From assembly GCA_903850505.1 (NCBI GenBank), contig CAINLT010000428.1, positions 1 to 42,471 on the forward strand: DNA of 42,471 bases. The letters run 5' to 3'. The notes beneath the pieces are model-generated. The model saw only the letters and a program-made list of their open reading frames with translations. It was not told where the DNA came from and did not search any database. The DNA comes from an uncultured Myxococcales bacterium (lineage in GTDB: Bacteria; Myxococcota_A; UBA9042). Made by a program: the position numbers and the translations under genes. Positions 35,378 to 42,471 of the stretch are shown here, one piece after another (position 1 is the first letter of the stretch; every line of letters starts with the position of its first letter).

Positions 35378-36847
35378 ATGAACTCGCCCGCCACCCTTGA
35401 GACGGACTGTTTCGCTGACGACGAAATGCTGCCGATCGACGACGAAACCGGTATCAGCGAAGGCTATGCTGCGGACGCCAAAGACGAACGCCGCCGGCCG
35501 CGCCAGGGTCACGTGAGCGTGCCGACGCAGGAATTCATTGATCCGACGATGCTGTATCTGCAGCACATCGGCCGCGTTTCCCTGCTGACGCGCGAAGGCG
35601 AAGCGGAAGTCTCCAAGCGCATCGAAGATGCCTCGGCGGCGATCCTCGACTTGCTGATGCGCGTGCCGGCTTGCCGTCCGCTGCTTTCGGAACTGCCGAT
35701 CGCGATGGCTACCGACCACGAACTGCTGAAGCAGTGGACCGACGCCGATGGTTGGCGTGACCGGGACGCCCGCATCACGACGCTGGCGCGCGCTGAGCGC
35801 TTCCGCGACCGCGTGATCGAGCTGGACGCGGAAATCGCGCGTCTTACCGTGGAAGGCGAGGCGGATAGCCCGCTGCTGGTGCAAGCCAAGCGCTCCAAGT
35901 ACCGGACCTTCTGGGAGGATCGCACGGGCGAAAAGCTCATCCAGAAGGCGCTGGACCTGTTCAATGAGCAGGCGCGCAACGCCGTGCGCTCGGAACAGCG
36001 GGCGCGCCGCGGGGATGAGGGCGGAAGCCGTGACTCTGCGCGCAAAGCTGCGAAGGCTTATGGCTTTTCGGCGGAACAGGCGTCGCGTGACATGCGCACG
36101 CTGCGCAACAGCCAGCGGATCATCGCCGAGAGCCGGTCCGTCATGATTCAGGCCAATCTGCGGCTGGTCGTGTCGATTGCCAAGCGCTACCTGAACCGCG
36201 GCATGGCGCTGCTGGATCTGGTGCAGGAAGGCAACATCGGCCTGATCAAGGCGGTTGAGAAGTTCGAATGGCAGCGTGGCTACAAGTTCTCGACTTACGC
36301 CACGTGGTGGATTCGCCAGTCGATCACCCGGTCGATCGCCGACCATGGCCGGACGATTCGCATCCCGGTGCACCTGATTGAGGCGCTCAACCGCATCCTC
36401 CGGGAGCGGACGCGCTTGGAGCAGCTGCATGGCCGCGAGCCGTCCGTGGAAGAACTGGCCATCGCGACCGAGCAGCCGCTCGACCAGGTGGAAGTGATTC
36501 TGCGCATGGTCAAGTCGCCGCTCAGTCTGGACGCGCCGGTCGGTGAAGATGACGCGCAGCTGGTCGATTTCGTGGAGGATCATGCCGCGGCCAAGGGGCT
36601 GGACGTGGTGCTGCAGAAAGACCTGTGCGAGCAGACGCGCCGCGCGCTGACGCGCCTGCACCCGCGTGAAGAAGCCGTGCTCCGTCTGCGCTTTGGCATC
36701 GGCAACGACGATTGCCTGACGCTGGAGCAGGTCGGCGAGATGTTCAATCTGACCCGCGAGCGGATTCGCCAGATTGAGACCGGCGCGCTGCGCAAGCTGC
36801 AGTCCCCGGCGCACCGTCAGATGTTGGAGTACCTGGTCGAAAGCTAA
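35378..36847 (+). CDS. Sigma-70 family RNA polymerase sigma factor (group 1/2)
   Basis: At 489 aa, region 1.2 (about 55-90) contains [21 protein letters not shown] non-conserved segment runs to ~255, then region 2 ([34 protein letters not shown] and [15 protein letters not shown]), region 3 and region 4 with [20 protein letters not shown]. Regions 2.4 and 4.2 are close to those that read TATAAT/TTGACA. Region 1.1 is missing, and several normally invariant positions of housekeeping RpoD differ ([12 protein letters not shown] rather than AITRSIADQART). That and the sigma-54 promoter make a group 2 alternative factor more likely than the primary one. The ATG at 35378 has AGGAG upstream. A stem without a U-tract lies at 36877-36902 after the gene. 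Confidence 0.93.
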   Translation: MNSPATLETDCFADDEMLPIDDETGISEGYAADAKDERRRPRQGHVSVPTQEFIDPTMLYLQHIGRVSLLTREGEAEVSKRIEDASAAILDLLMRVPACRPLLSELPIAMATDHELLKQWTDADGWRDRDARITTLARAERFRDRVIELDAEIARLTVEGEADSPLLVQAKRSKYRTFWEDRTGEKLIQKALDLFNEQARNAVRSEQRARRGDEGGSRDSARKAAKAYGFSAEQASRDMRTLRNSQRIIAESRSVMIQANLRLVVSIAKRYLNRGMALLDLVQEGNIGLIKAVEKFEWQRGYKFSTYATWWIRQSITRSIADHGRTIRIPVHLIEALNRILRERTRLEQLHGREPSVEELAIATEQPLDQVEVILRMVKSPLSLDAPVGEDDAQLVDFVEDHAAAKGLDVVLQKDLCEQTRRALTRLHPREEAVLRLRFGIGNDDCLTLEQVGEMFNLTRERIRQIETGALRKLQSPAHRQMLEYLVES

Positions 36848-36876
36848 GCATGACGGCCACCGCATGTCCGGCCTTT

Positions 36877-36902
36877 CCCGCAGCAGCACCGATCGCTGCG
36901 GG
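36877..36902 (+). terminator. Hairpin after the sigma factor gene
   Basis: CCCGCAGC (36877-36884) pairs perfectly with GCTGCGGG (36895-36902) across a 10-base loop. No U-tract follows, so it may be an RNA 3'-end stabiliser or a rho-associated end rather than an intrinsic terminator. Confidence 0.42.
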
Positions 36903-36911
36903 GGAGGCTGC

Positions 36912-36946
36912 TGACATGCTTGTCATGCCCCCTGACATTCTTGTCA
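36912..36946. promoter_or_regulatory. Tandem operator, two TGACA-N4-TGTCA dyads
   Basis: Dyad 1 is 36912-36925 and dyad 2 is 36933-36946, with start-to-start spacing of exactly 21 bp (two helical turns). They precede the sigma-70 promoter at 36960-36988, with centres about 76 and 55 bases upstream of the predicted start, which suits an activator bound on one DNA face. Confidence 0.62.
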
Positions 36947-36959
36947 TGCTCCAGTGCAA

Positions 36960-36988
36960 TTGAACCGCTGCCGGACTTCCGCTATCCT
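36960..36988 (+). promoter_or_regulatory. Sigma-70 promoter of the CBM9-like lipoprotein gene
   Basis: TTGAAC (36960-36965), 17 bases and TATCCT (36983-36988). The predicted start is near 36995, giving a leader of about 45 bases. Its -10 is identical to that of the paralogue B promoter. Confidence 0.6.
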
Positions 36989-37039
36989 CTCCGCCACGTT
37001 TGGCCATCAAGCGCCATTGAACACACGGAGTTTACCGGC

Positions 37040-38458
37040 ATGCGCACCCTTCGCACCCTCGTCCTGTCGATTGCCACCCTCGCTGTCGCTCTGTCCGTCA
37101 CGGGCTGCAAGCGCCCGTCCGCACAGGCGATTGTCCTGACCAAAGATCAGGAACAGCAGATCGCTGCTTCCGTCCTGACCGCCCCGCCGGCGGATCTGGA
37201 CCAGAAGCTGGAAGTGAAGTTCGAGGACAAGCTCACGCTGCTCGGGTACAAGCTGGAGCCCAAGGACAAGGCCGCGGCTGGTGGTAGCCTGACGCTCTCG
37301 CTCTTCTGGCGCGTCGATCAGCCGCTGCCGGGCGACTGGAAGATCTTCGTCCACATGGAAGCGCCGGGCCTGAAGCGCCAGCCGTTCGACCACTACGGCG
37401 TCGGCGGCCTGTACCCGCTCGCGCAGTGGAAGAAGGGGGAAATCATCAAGGATACCGTGACGATGGAGATCCCGGCCGACTGGCCGAAGAGCAACACGCA
37501 GCTGCTGATTGGCGTCTTTGACTGGGGTGCGTGGAATAAGGCGCAGCAGAATCGCCGCCTGAAGATCGGCAATGCCCCGGCGGGCGCGGCGCAATCGGAA
37601 GATCGCCTGCTGCTGGCGACGATCGACATCGGCGGAGCGGGCGCGCCGGCGGGTGGTGCGGGCAATGCCCAGCCGCCGCAGCAGAAGGGCCCGACGTATG
37701 CGGTTGCGCAGGCGACGGACAAGATCACGGTCGACGGCAAGCTGGATGAAGCGGTGTGGACGTCGAGCCATTCCGTTGGCGCGTTCAAGCAGCCCAACGG
37801 CGGCGCGGCGGCTGAGACGATGGCGGCGGACGTGAAGCTGGCTTGGGACAGCGAGAACCTGTACCTCGGCGCGACCATCAAGGACGACGACGCGCGCAAC
37901 ACGCACACCAAGAACGACGACACGACGTGGGAAGGCGACGTGGTCGAGCTGTTCCTCCAGGTGCCGGGCAAGGAAGATTACTACGAGCTGCAGTGGACGC
38001 CCGCTGGCTCGACGTTTGACGCGCACTTCACCGGCCATCGCGCGCCGGCTTGGGAAGAAGCGGCGAAGTTTCAAAGCAACATGACGTCCAAAGTCGTGGT
38101 CGATGGCGACGTGAACGCGGATGGCGCGGACAAGGGTTGGGTCGTGGAAGCGGCGATTCCGTGGAAGTCGCTGGGCTTTGACAAGGCGCCGGAAGCGGGC
38201 GCGAAGTTCCTGGCCAACCTGTACCGCATCGACGACAAGGGCACGCATGATTTCCAGCACATGGTGACCTGGGCGCCCGTTGGCGGCGACTTCCACCAGC
38301 TCAATGGCGCGGGCACCCTCGTGCTGGCCAACGGCGCGAACAATCCGGGCGATGCCGCCGCGCCGACGCGTCCCGCCGTGCTGCCGACTGGCCGTGCGAT
38401 GCCGTTGCTGCCGGGTGCCGTGCAGGCCCTGCCGGCCGCGCCTGCCGCCAAGCCGTAG
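37040..38458 (+). CDS. Lipoprotein with C-terminal CBM9-like domain
   Basis: At 472 aa, this has a signal with lipobox-like VTGC (Cys22). A first beta-rich domain of about 150 residues resembles one often fused to membrane glycosyltransferases (LTLSLFWRVDQPLPGDWKI then YPLAQWKKGE). After a G/A/P linker comes a CBM9/DOMON-like domain from about 225 (DGKLDEAVW, NLYLGATIKDDD, WEGDVVELFLQ), a fold that binds carbohydrate or haem. The C-terminal ~40 residues are P/A-rich. The ATG at 37040 is ten bases after GGAG. Likely role: envelope sugar binding; ligand unknown. The tandem operator upstream suggests tight regulation. Confidence 0.8.
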   Translation: MRTLRTLVLSIATLAVALSVTGCKRPSAQAIVLTKDQEQQIAASVLTAPPADLDQKLEVKFEDKLTLLGYKLEPKDKAAAGGSLTLSLFWRVDQPLPGDWKIFVHMEAPGLKRQPFDHYGVGGLYPLAQWKKGEIIKDTVTMEIPADWPKSNTQLLIGVFDWGAWNKAQQNRRLKIGNAPAGAAQSEDRLLLATIDIGGAGAPAGGAGNAQPPQQKGPTYAVAQATDKITVDGKLDEAVWTSSHSVGAFKQPNGGAAAETMAADVKLAWDSENLYLGATIKDDDARNTHTKNDDTTWEGDVVELFLQVPGKEDYYELQWTPAGSTFDAHFTGHRAPAWEEAAKFQSNMTSKVVVDGDVNADGADKGWVVEAAIPWKSLGFDKAPEAGAKFLANLYRIDDKGTHDFQHMVTWAPVGGDFHQLNGAGTLVLANGANNPGDAAAPTRPAVLPTGRAMPLLPGAVQALPAAPAAKP

Positions 38459-38473
38459 ACTGGCGCGCCGACG

Positions 38474-39340
38474 ATGTCTGATACCCGCTTTGATCCTGGG
38501 CAGCTGCCCGCGGACGGTTTTGCCCGTCTGACCGCCGTCATGGCTTCGCTCCGCGCGGCTCAGGGCGGCTGTCCGTGGGATCGCGAGCAGACGCTGGCGA
38601 CGCTGCGCGCCTATCTGATTGAAGAGTCCTACGAGCTGCTGGACGCGATCGACGCGCTGGGCGCCGCTGCACACGCGCTGCCGGCTGCCGCGCCGTTTGC
38701 CGCCGATGCGGTCGCCGTGGCGCACTTCCGCGAGGAGTTGGGCGACGTGCTGCTGCAGATCGCATTCCAGTCGCGCATCGCCGAAGAGATGGGCTGGTTC
38801 GACGCCGACGACGTCGCGCGCGGGATCGCCGACAAGATGGTGCGGCGGCACCCGCACGTGTTCATCACCGCGGAGACGGAGCATCACGAGACGTCAGCGC
38901 AGGTGCTGGACGCGTGGGAACAGCGCAAGCGCAAGGACGGCAAAGGCGCGCTGGACGGCGTGCCCAAGAACCTTCCGGCGTTGCTGCGCGGTCAGCGGAT
39001 GGGCGAGAAAGCGGCGCGCATCGGCTTTGACTGGCCCAACGTCACGAGCGTGCTCACCAAAGTGGACGAGGAGTTGCTGGAGCTGCGCGAAGCGCTGCGG
39101 GAAGGCGACAAGGCGCACATCGCGGAGGAGCTCGGCGACCTGCTGTTTGCGCTGACGAGCCTCGCGCGCCACGCGGGCGTGGACGCCGAACAGGCGGCGC
39201 GCGGGACGCTGGACAAGTTCACCCGGCGGTTTGGCCACGTGGAGCAGGGCATCGAGGCCCGGCACGGCAAAGCCTATCGCGCCAGTCTGGACGAGCTGGA
39301 GCTGCTCTGGCAGGAAGCCAAGGCCATCGAACGCGCCTGA
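38474..39340 (+). CDS. mazG: Nucleoside triphosphate pyrophosphohydrolase MazG
   Basis: This 288-aa all-helical enzyme hydrolyses NTPs and dNTPs to monophosphates and can lower (p)ppGpp in some bacteria. Both tandem MazG domains are present: CPWDREQTLATLRAYLIEES and EELGDVLLQIAFQS in the first, with KMVRRHPHVF; DEELLELREALREGD and EELGDLLFALTSLARHAG in the second. The E-E-x(n)-E-x2-D metal-binding pattern is intact in both. It has an extra alanine-rich insertion (AAAHALPAAAPFAAD) compared with E. coli MazG. The ATG at 38474 lies 15 bp after the CBM9-like gene, so they probably share a message. Its stop is one base from the convergent DUF465 gene. Confidence 0.93.
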   Translation: MSDTRFDPGQLPADGFARLTAVMASLRAAQGGCPWDREQTLATLRAYLIEESYELLDAIDALGAAAHALPAAAPFAADAVAVAHFREELGDVLLQIAFQSRIAEEMGWFDADDVARGIADKMVRRHPHVFITAETEHHETSAQVLDAWEQRKRKDGKGALDGVPKNLPALLRGQRMGEKAARIGFDWPNVTSVLTKVDEELLELREALREGDKAHIAEELGDLLFALTSLARHAGVDAEQAARGTLDKFTRRFGHVEQGIEARHGKAYRASLDELELLWQEAKAIERA

Positions 39341-39341
39341 A

Positions 39342-39581
39342 TCAGTTCACGTGCGCGGCTTCCCGCTCCAGCATCGCCGCCAACTGATCCTTGAGCGCCA
39401 GCTTCTTCTTCTGCAGTTCGCGCCGCATCTGCTCGTCCTCGGGGCTCAGGTAGACGTGGAGTTCGTAGCGCATCAACTGGTCATCCAGCCGCCGGTGCGC
39501 GAGCTCCAGCTCAGCGTACTCCGGGTCTTCCTTGCGCAGCTTTATCTTCAAGGCGTCTTCGCTAACGTGCATCTGGTGCAT
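39342..39581 (-). CDS. DUF465 (YdcH-like) small protein
   Basis: This 79-aa, highly charged helical protein has the DUF465 hallmark ELELAHRRLDDQL followed by LQKKKLALKDQLAAML at the C-terminus. YdcH-like proteins are short coiled-coil dimers of unknown function. The ATG at 39581 is chosen because GGAGGA lies seven bases upstream; two further methionines nearby (39572 and 39596) are possible. It is convergent with mazG, one base apart, and 216 bp downstream of the mrp stop in the same direction. The gap 39582-39797 contains a perfect CACATG-GA-CATGTG dyad (39597-39610) beside the ribosome site but no clear promoter. Confidence 0.8.
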   Translation of the reverse strand: MHQMHVSEDALKIKLRKEDPEYAELELAHRRLDDQLMRYELHVYLSPEDEQMRRELQKKKLALKDQLAAMLEREAAHVN

Positions 39582-39797
39582 GGGCGTATCCTCCATCACA
39601 TGGACATGTGTTTGGTTCACGCGGTCCGGTTGGCCGCTCGCCGCACGGGCGATGTTGTGCGCAACCGCAGAATCAGCTAACGCCGATTTCCCCCGTTGGT
39701 CAAGACGTTCGGCTGGTCCGATTTAGGCCAACTCCGCGAAATCAAGCGTCCTCGCGCGACAGTGGCGCGGGCGTTTGTCATGCGGATGTCATGGTGC

Positions 39798-40889
39798 TCA
39801 GGCGCTGGGACGCGCCCCGAAGAATCCCTCACCGCCGGCTTCCGTCTTCTCGGCGGCAAACGCCAGCACGGCCAGCTTGGACGCCACGCGGCCGGCGATC
39901 TGCCGGTATTTTTCAGCGAGCATCCCGTCGGGTTCCGCCGCGACGATCGGGCGACCGGCATCGGCATTGGCGGAAAGCGCCAGATCGATCGGCAGCTGAC
40001 CGAGGAACTCGATCTCCTGCGCCTTGCAGTGGTCTTCGCTGTGGCTCGGGCCAAAGATGTTGTAGTCCTTGCCATTGTCCGGGCAGCGGAAGTAGCTCAT
40101 GTTCTCGACAAGGCCGATCACGTCCACCTTCAGCATCCCAAACATCTTCACCGCGCGCAGCACGTCGGCAAAGGCCACGTCCTGCGGCGTCGAGACCACG
40201 ACCGCGCCGGTCAGCGGCAGCGCCTGGCACAGGCTCAGGATCACGTCGCCGGTGCCCGGGGGCAGGTCGACGATGAGGTAATCCAGCGGTCCCCAATCCA
40301 CGTCTTCCACGAACTGCTGCACCGCGCGACCGACCATCGGGCCGCGCCACGCCACCGCCGTATCTTCGCCGACCAGAAAGCCCATCGAGATGCAGCGGAT
40401 GCCGTGCGCCTCGAACGCGACGATCTTGCGATCCGCGTTGACCACCGGCTTGTGGCCCTTCAAGCCCAGCATGATCGGCACGCTCGGGCCGTACACGTCG
40501 GCGTCCAGCAGGCCGACCTTGGCGCCCGCCTTCGCCAGCGACAACGCGATGTTGACCGCGACCGTCGACTTGCCGACGCCGCCCTTGCCCGCGCCCACGC
40601 CCAGCACATGCCGCACGTTGGGCAGCTTGGAACGACCCTGCGGCGCGTCGGCCTGCAGCGTCAGGTACAGCTTGCGGCGACCGAGCAACGGCCGCAGCGC
40701 GCCTTCCACCAGCGCCCGGATGCGCTCCTTGTGCGGCGTCGCCGGCGTCGTCAGCGCGATCGTCACGGCCAGCGCTTCATCGCTGATATCCATGTCCCGC
40801 ACCAGCTTGGCCGAGACCAGATCCTGGCCGAGGTCGGGCTCAGTCACGGTCAAAAGCGCTTCCATCACGTCGTCGTGGCTCAAGGACAT
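39798..40889 (-). CDS. mrp: Mrp/ApbC (NBP35-family) Fe-S carrier ATPase
   Basis: This is a 363-aa P-loop scaffold or carrier for [4Fe-4S] clusters. A MIP18/DUF59 domain (about 1-85) precedes the deviant Walker A GKGGVGKST (101-109), LLDADVYGPSVP, and the switch-region DLPPGTGD. Where most bacterial homologues have a C-x-x-C pair binding the bridging cluster, this one has C269-P-D-N272, so the second cysteine is missing. C288 lies close by (SEDHCKAQ). The ATG at 40889 has GGGAGA upstream. It is divergent from iscR-iscS through a 227-bp promoter region, matching a shared role in Fe-S assembly. Confidence 0.93.
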   Translation of the reverse strand: MSLSHDDVMEALLTVTEPDLGQDLVSAKLVRDMDISDEALAVTIALTTPATPHKERIRALVEGALRPLLGRRKLYLTLQADAPQGRSKLPNVRHVLGVGAGKGGVGKSTVAVNIALSLAKAGAKVGLLDADVYGPSVPIMLGLKGHKPVVNADRKIVAFEAHGIRCISMGFLVGEDTAVAWRGPMVGRAVQQFVEDVDWGPLDYLIVDLPPGTGDVILSLCQALPLTGAVVVSTPQDVAFADVLRAVKMFGMLKVDVIGLVENMSYFRCPDNGKDYNIFGPSHSEDHCKAQEIEFLGQLPIDLALSANADAGRPIVAAEPDGMLAEKYRQIAGRVASKLAVLAFAAEKTEAGGEGFFGARPSA

Positions 40890-40940
40890 CGTATTCTCCC
40901 GGGTATCGCGTTGTGGCGGCGCCAAGCGCAGCAGCGCGGC

Positions 40941-40970
40941 GGTATAGGGATGACAGCCACAGGGTGTCAA
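40941..40970 (-). promoter_or_regulatory. Sigma-70 promoter for mrp
   Basis: On the minus strand a perfect TTGACA (40970-40965), 18 bases and TATACC (40946-40941). The predicted start is near 40935, with a leader of about 46 bases. Confidence 0.58.
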
Positions 40971-41041
40971 TCCGTCGACCTCAACATGCCGCAGAGACTG
41001 ACAAAACCGTGACACGGGATGGCCGTCGCGACACTTTGGCG

Positions 41042-41070
41042 TTGACACCCAAACGGGCGAGTCCTAATCT
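41042..41070 (+). promoter_or_regulatory. Sigma-70 promoter for iscR-iscS with nearby dyad
   Basis: A perfect TTGACA (41042-41047), 17 bases and TAATCT (41065-41070), start near 41077. A CGAC-N7-GTCG dyad (41072-41086) covers the predicted start, a reasonable place for IscR self-repression, although it is not a canonical IscR box. Confidence 0.58.
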
Positions 41071-41116
41071 GCGACTTGGATGGTCGGACTTGAAGCCGCC
41101 CCAAGGACAAACGCTG

Positions 41117-41518
41117 ATGCTCCGACTTTCCCGCAAAGCAGACTACGGTCTCGTCGCCTTGAAGGCGCTGAGCGGGCTGCCGACGGGCGATTCGCTGTCC
41201 GCGCGTGAGCTCGCCGAGCGGTATCACCTGCCGCAGGATCTGACGCCGAAGGTCATGGCCAAGCTGGTGACGGCGGGCATGGTGGACGCGTCGATGGGCA
41301 AGATGGGCGGTTACCGGCTGGCGCGCGAGCCGGCGTTGATTACGGTCGCTGAAGTTGTGCGCATCCTGGACGGGGAACAGCACATCGCACCGTGTCAGCA
41401 GGGCGACCTGATGGGCCAGTGCAGCCGGCTGGAAGGTTGCGAGATCAAGAGTCCGCTGGATACGTTGAACGACGCGGTCATGAAAGTGCTCGAAACGATG
41501 ACGCTGGCGCAGCTGTAG
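41117..41518 (+). CDS. iscR: Rrf2-family regulator, IscR-like
   Basis: This 133-aa Rrf2 regulator has an N-terminal winged helix (LSRKADYGLVALKALSGL, LSARELAERYHLPQDLTPKV, MGKMGGYRLAREP) and three cysteines at 93, 102 and 108 that can bind a [2Fe-2S] cluster. IscR uses C92, C98 and C104. The spacing here (8 and 5 residues between) differs slightly from IscR (5 and 5). The protein is immediately upstream of iscS (9 bp), the classic isc operon order, so it likely senses Fe-S demand and represses this operon and perhaps the divergent mrp. The ATG at 41117 has AGGA upstream. It could also be an SufR- or NsrR-type homologue. Confidence 0.86.
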   Translation: MLRLSRKADYGLVALKALSGLPTGDSLSARELAERYHLPQDLTPKVMAKLVTAGMVDASMGKMGGYRLAREPALITVAEVVRILDGEQHIAPCQQGDLMGQCSRLEGCEIKSPLDTLNDAVMKVLETMTLAQL

Positions 41519-41527
41519 GAAGAGAAG

Positions 41528-42471
41528 ATGACTGTCAAACTGCCGATTTACATGGACAATCATGCGACGACCCGGGTTGACCCGCGCGTTGTCGACAAGA
41601 TGCTGCCTTACTTCTCCGAGATCTACGGCAACGCCGCGTCCAAGACGCACGCGTTTGGTCGGGCTGCGGAAGAAGCGGTCGACAAGGCGCGCGTGCAGTT
41701 GGCCAAGGCCATTGGCGCGTCGTCGGACAAGGAAATCGTGATTACGTCGGGTGCGACGGAGTCGGACAACCTCGCCATCAAGGGCGTGGCGCACATGCAC
41801 CGGGAGAAGGGCGACCACCTGATCACCGTTTGCACGGAGCACAAGGCGGTGATCGACAGCCACCACGCGCTCGAGCGCGAGGGCTTTCGCACCACGTTCC
41901 TGAAAGTGAAGCCGGACGGCCTTGTCGATCTGGCGGAGCTGGAAGCGGCGATGACGGATCAGACGATCCTCGTGTCGATCATGGCGGTCAACAATGAGAT
42001 TGGCGTCGTGCAGCCGCTGGCGGAGATCGGCAAACTCTGCAAGAAGCGCGGCATCCTGTTCTTCTGCGACGCGGCGCAGGCCGTGGGCAAGATCGAGCTG
42101 AACGTGGAAGAGATGGGCATCGACCTGCTCGCGTTCACGGCGCACAAGATGTATGGCCCCAAGGGCATCGGCGCGCTGTATGTGCGGCGCAAGAACCCGC
42201 GCGTGCGCTTGGAAGCGATGATGCACGGCGGCGGTCACGAGCGCGGTCTGCGTTCGGGCACGCTCGCGGTGCCGCTGATTGTGGCGTTTGGCGAAGCGGC
42301 GGAGCTCATCACCGTCAATCAGGCGGAAGAGACCGCGCGCTTGCTGGCCCTCCGCGAGCGGCTGTGGAACGGTTTGCAGTCGCAACTGCAGCACATCTTC
42401 CTGAACGGTCATGCGACGCAGCGCGCGCCGGGCAGCCTGAACGTGTCGTTCGCGTACGTGGAAGGCGAGTC
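41528..42471 (+). CDS. iscS: Cysteine desulfurase IscS, 3'-truncated by the window edge
   Basis: This PLP enzyme takes sulfur from L-cysteine as a persulfide for Fe-S clusters and tRNA thiolation. It has 314 codons, all from the N-terminal and central part: [58 protein letters not shown], and the PLP lysine K207 in [33 protein letters not shown] follows. The catalytic cysteine loop lies beyond the window. The alignment with E. coli IscS is so close that the class is clear (group I NifS/IscS rather than SufS). The ATG at 41528 has AGGAAGAG directly upstream and starts nine bases after iscR. Confidence 0.97.
   Translation, partial: MTVKLPIYMDNHATTRVDPRVVDKMLPYFSEIYGNAASKTHAFGRAAEEAVDKARVQLAKAIGASSDKEIVITSGATESDNLAIKGVAHMHREKGDHLITVCTEHKAVIDSHHALEREGFRTTFLKVKPDGLVDLAELEAAMTDQTILVSIMAVNNEIGVVQPLAEIGKLCKKRGILFFCDAAQAVGKIELNVEEMGIDLLAFTAHKMYGPKGIGALYVRRKNPRVRLEAMMHGGGHERGLRSGTLAVPLIVAFGEAAELITVNQAEETARLLALRERLWNGLQSQLQHIFLNGHATQRAPGSLNVSFAYVEGE

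Noticed and set aside
36921..36937. A TGTC-N9-GACA arrangement between the tandem dyads that resembles a CRP-like MrpC site
   Set aside because: The spacer is nine rather than eight bases, and the stronger reading is two TGACA-N4-TGTCA dyads.
39597..39610. CACATG-GA-CATGTG palindrome next to the DUF465 ribosome site
   Set aside because: A short dyad with no convincing promoter around it; too little to claim an operator or a riboswitch.

Overview
The window is a GC-rich bacterial chromosome segment with tightly packed genes, Shine-Dalgarno-led starts and no tRNA, rRNA, CRISPR array, transposase or phage gene that I can recognise. It looks like a Gram-negative member of the Myxococcota or a related deltaproteobacterial lineage. 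The evidence is a set of lipoproteins whose lipobox cysteine is followed by long D/S/T/G/A-rich linkers (DTG, DAG and SDA runs), a C-rich lipoprotein of the kind common there, a diverged cytochrome-c lipoprotein, an FHA protein, an ECF sigma/anti-sigma pair and a sigma-54 type promoter. The taxonomic call is inference from protein style, not from a marker tree.

Layout. 1-5.7 kb (+): the C-terminal two thirds of secA, then hutH, maf, a BolA-family gene and the CGFS glutaredoxin grxD, with one small exported protein on the minus strand. Two copies of a structured ~124-bp intergenic repeat lie directly after hutH and grxD. 5.8-12.2 kb (-): a GT4 glycosyltransferase translationally coupled to a PMT-like membrane protein, a cytochrome-c-like lipoprotein, an AI-2E/PerM-family permease with an EF-hand-like loop, and the muramidase namZ. 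12.3-16.5 kb (+): an FHA/coiled-coil protein, a long U32 protein and an overlapping chorismate-mutase-type protein. 16.6-23.8 kb (-): a large lipoprotein with repeated cysteine modules, hpf, korB, korA, a one-helix mini-protein and cysS. 23.8-25.3 kb (+): an M23 envelope peptidase. 25.4-27.6 kb (-): an orphan beta-class DNA methyltransferase overlapping an OB-fold lipoprotein. 27.7-31.0 kb (+): an rRNA uracil-5-methyltransferase, an ECF sigma factor and a cysteine-free putative anti-sigma factor. 31.0-35.0 kb (-): a short GT2-like domain with a long disordered N-terminus, an AMIN-domain protein and two tandem paralogous lipoproteins separated by a terminator. 35.0-39.3 kb (+): a sigma-70 family factor behind a strong sigma-54 type promoter, a CBM9-like lipoprotein behind a tandem operator, and mazG. 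39.3-40.9 kb (-): a DUF465 protein and the Mrp/ApbC Fe-S carrier. 41.1-42.5 kb (+): iscR and the start of iscS, divergent from mrp.

Two themes recur. The first is iron-sulfur assembly: BolA and GrxD at 5 kb, and Mrp, IscR and IscS at the right end. Their clients in the same window include KorAB and the RlmD-like methyltransferase, and possibly the U32 protein with its two cysteine clusters. The second is layered regulation and envelope biology: the sigma-54 to sigma-70 arrangement at 35.3 kb, the tandem TGACA-N4-TGTCA operator at 36.9 kb, the palindrome inside a promoter spacer at 35.05 kb, the ECF pair, and many secreted or lipid-anchored proteins.

The best candidates for something undescribed are the structured intergenic repeat, the regulatory block at 35.0-37.0 kb, the paralogous lipoprotein pair and the cysteine-module lipoprotein.
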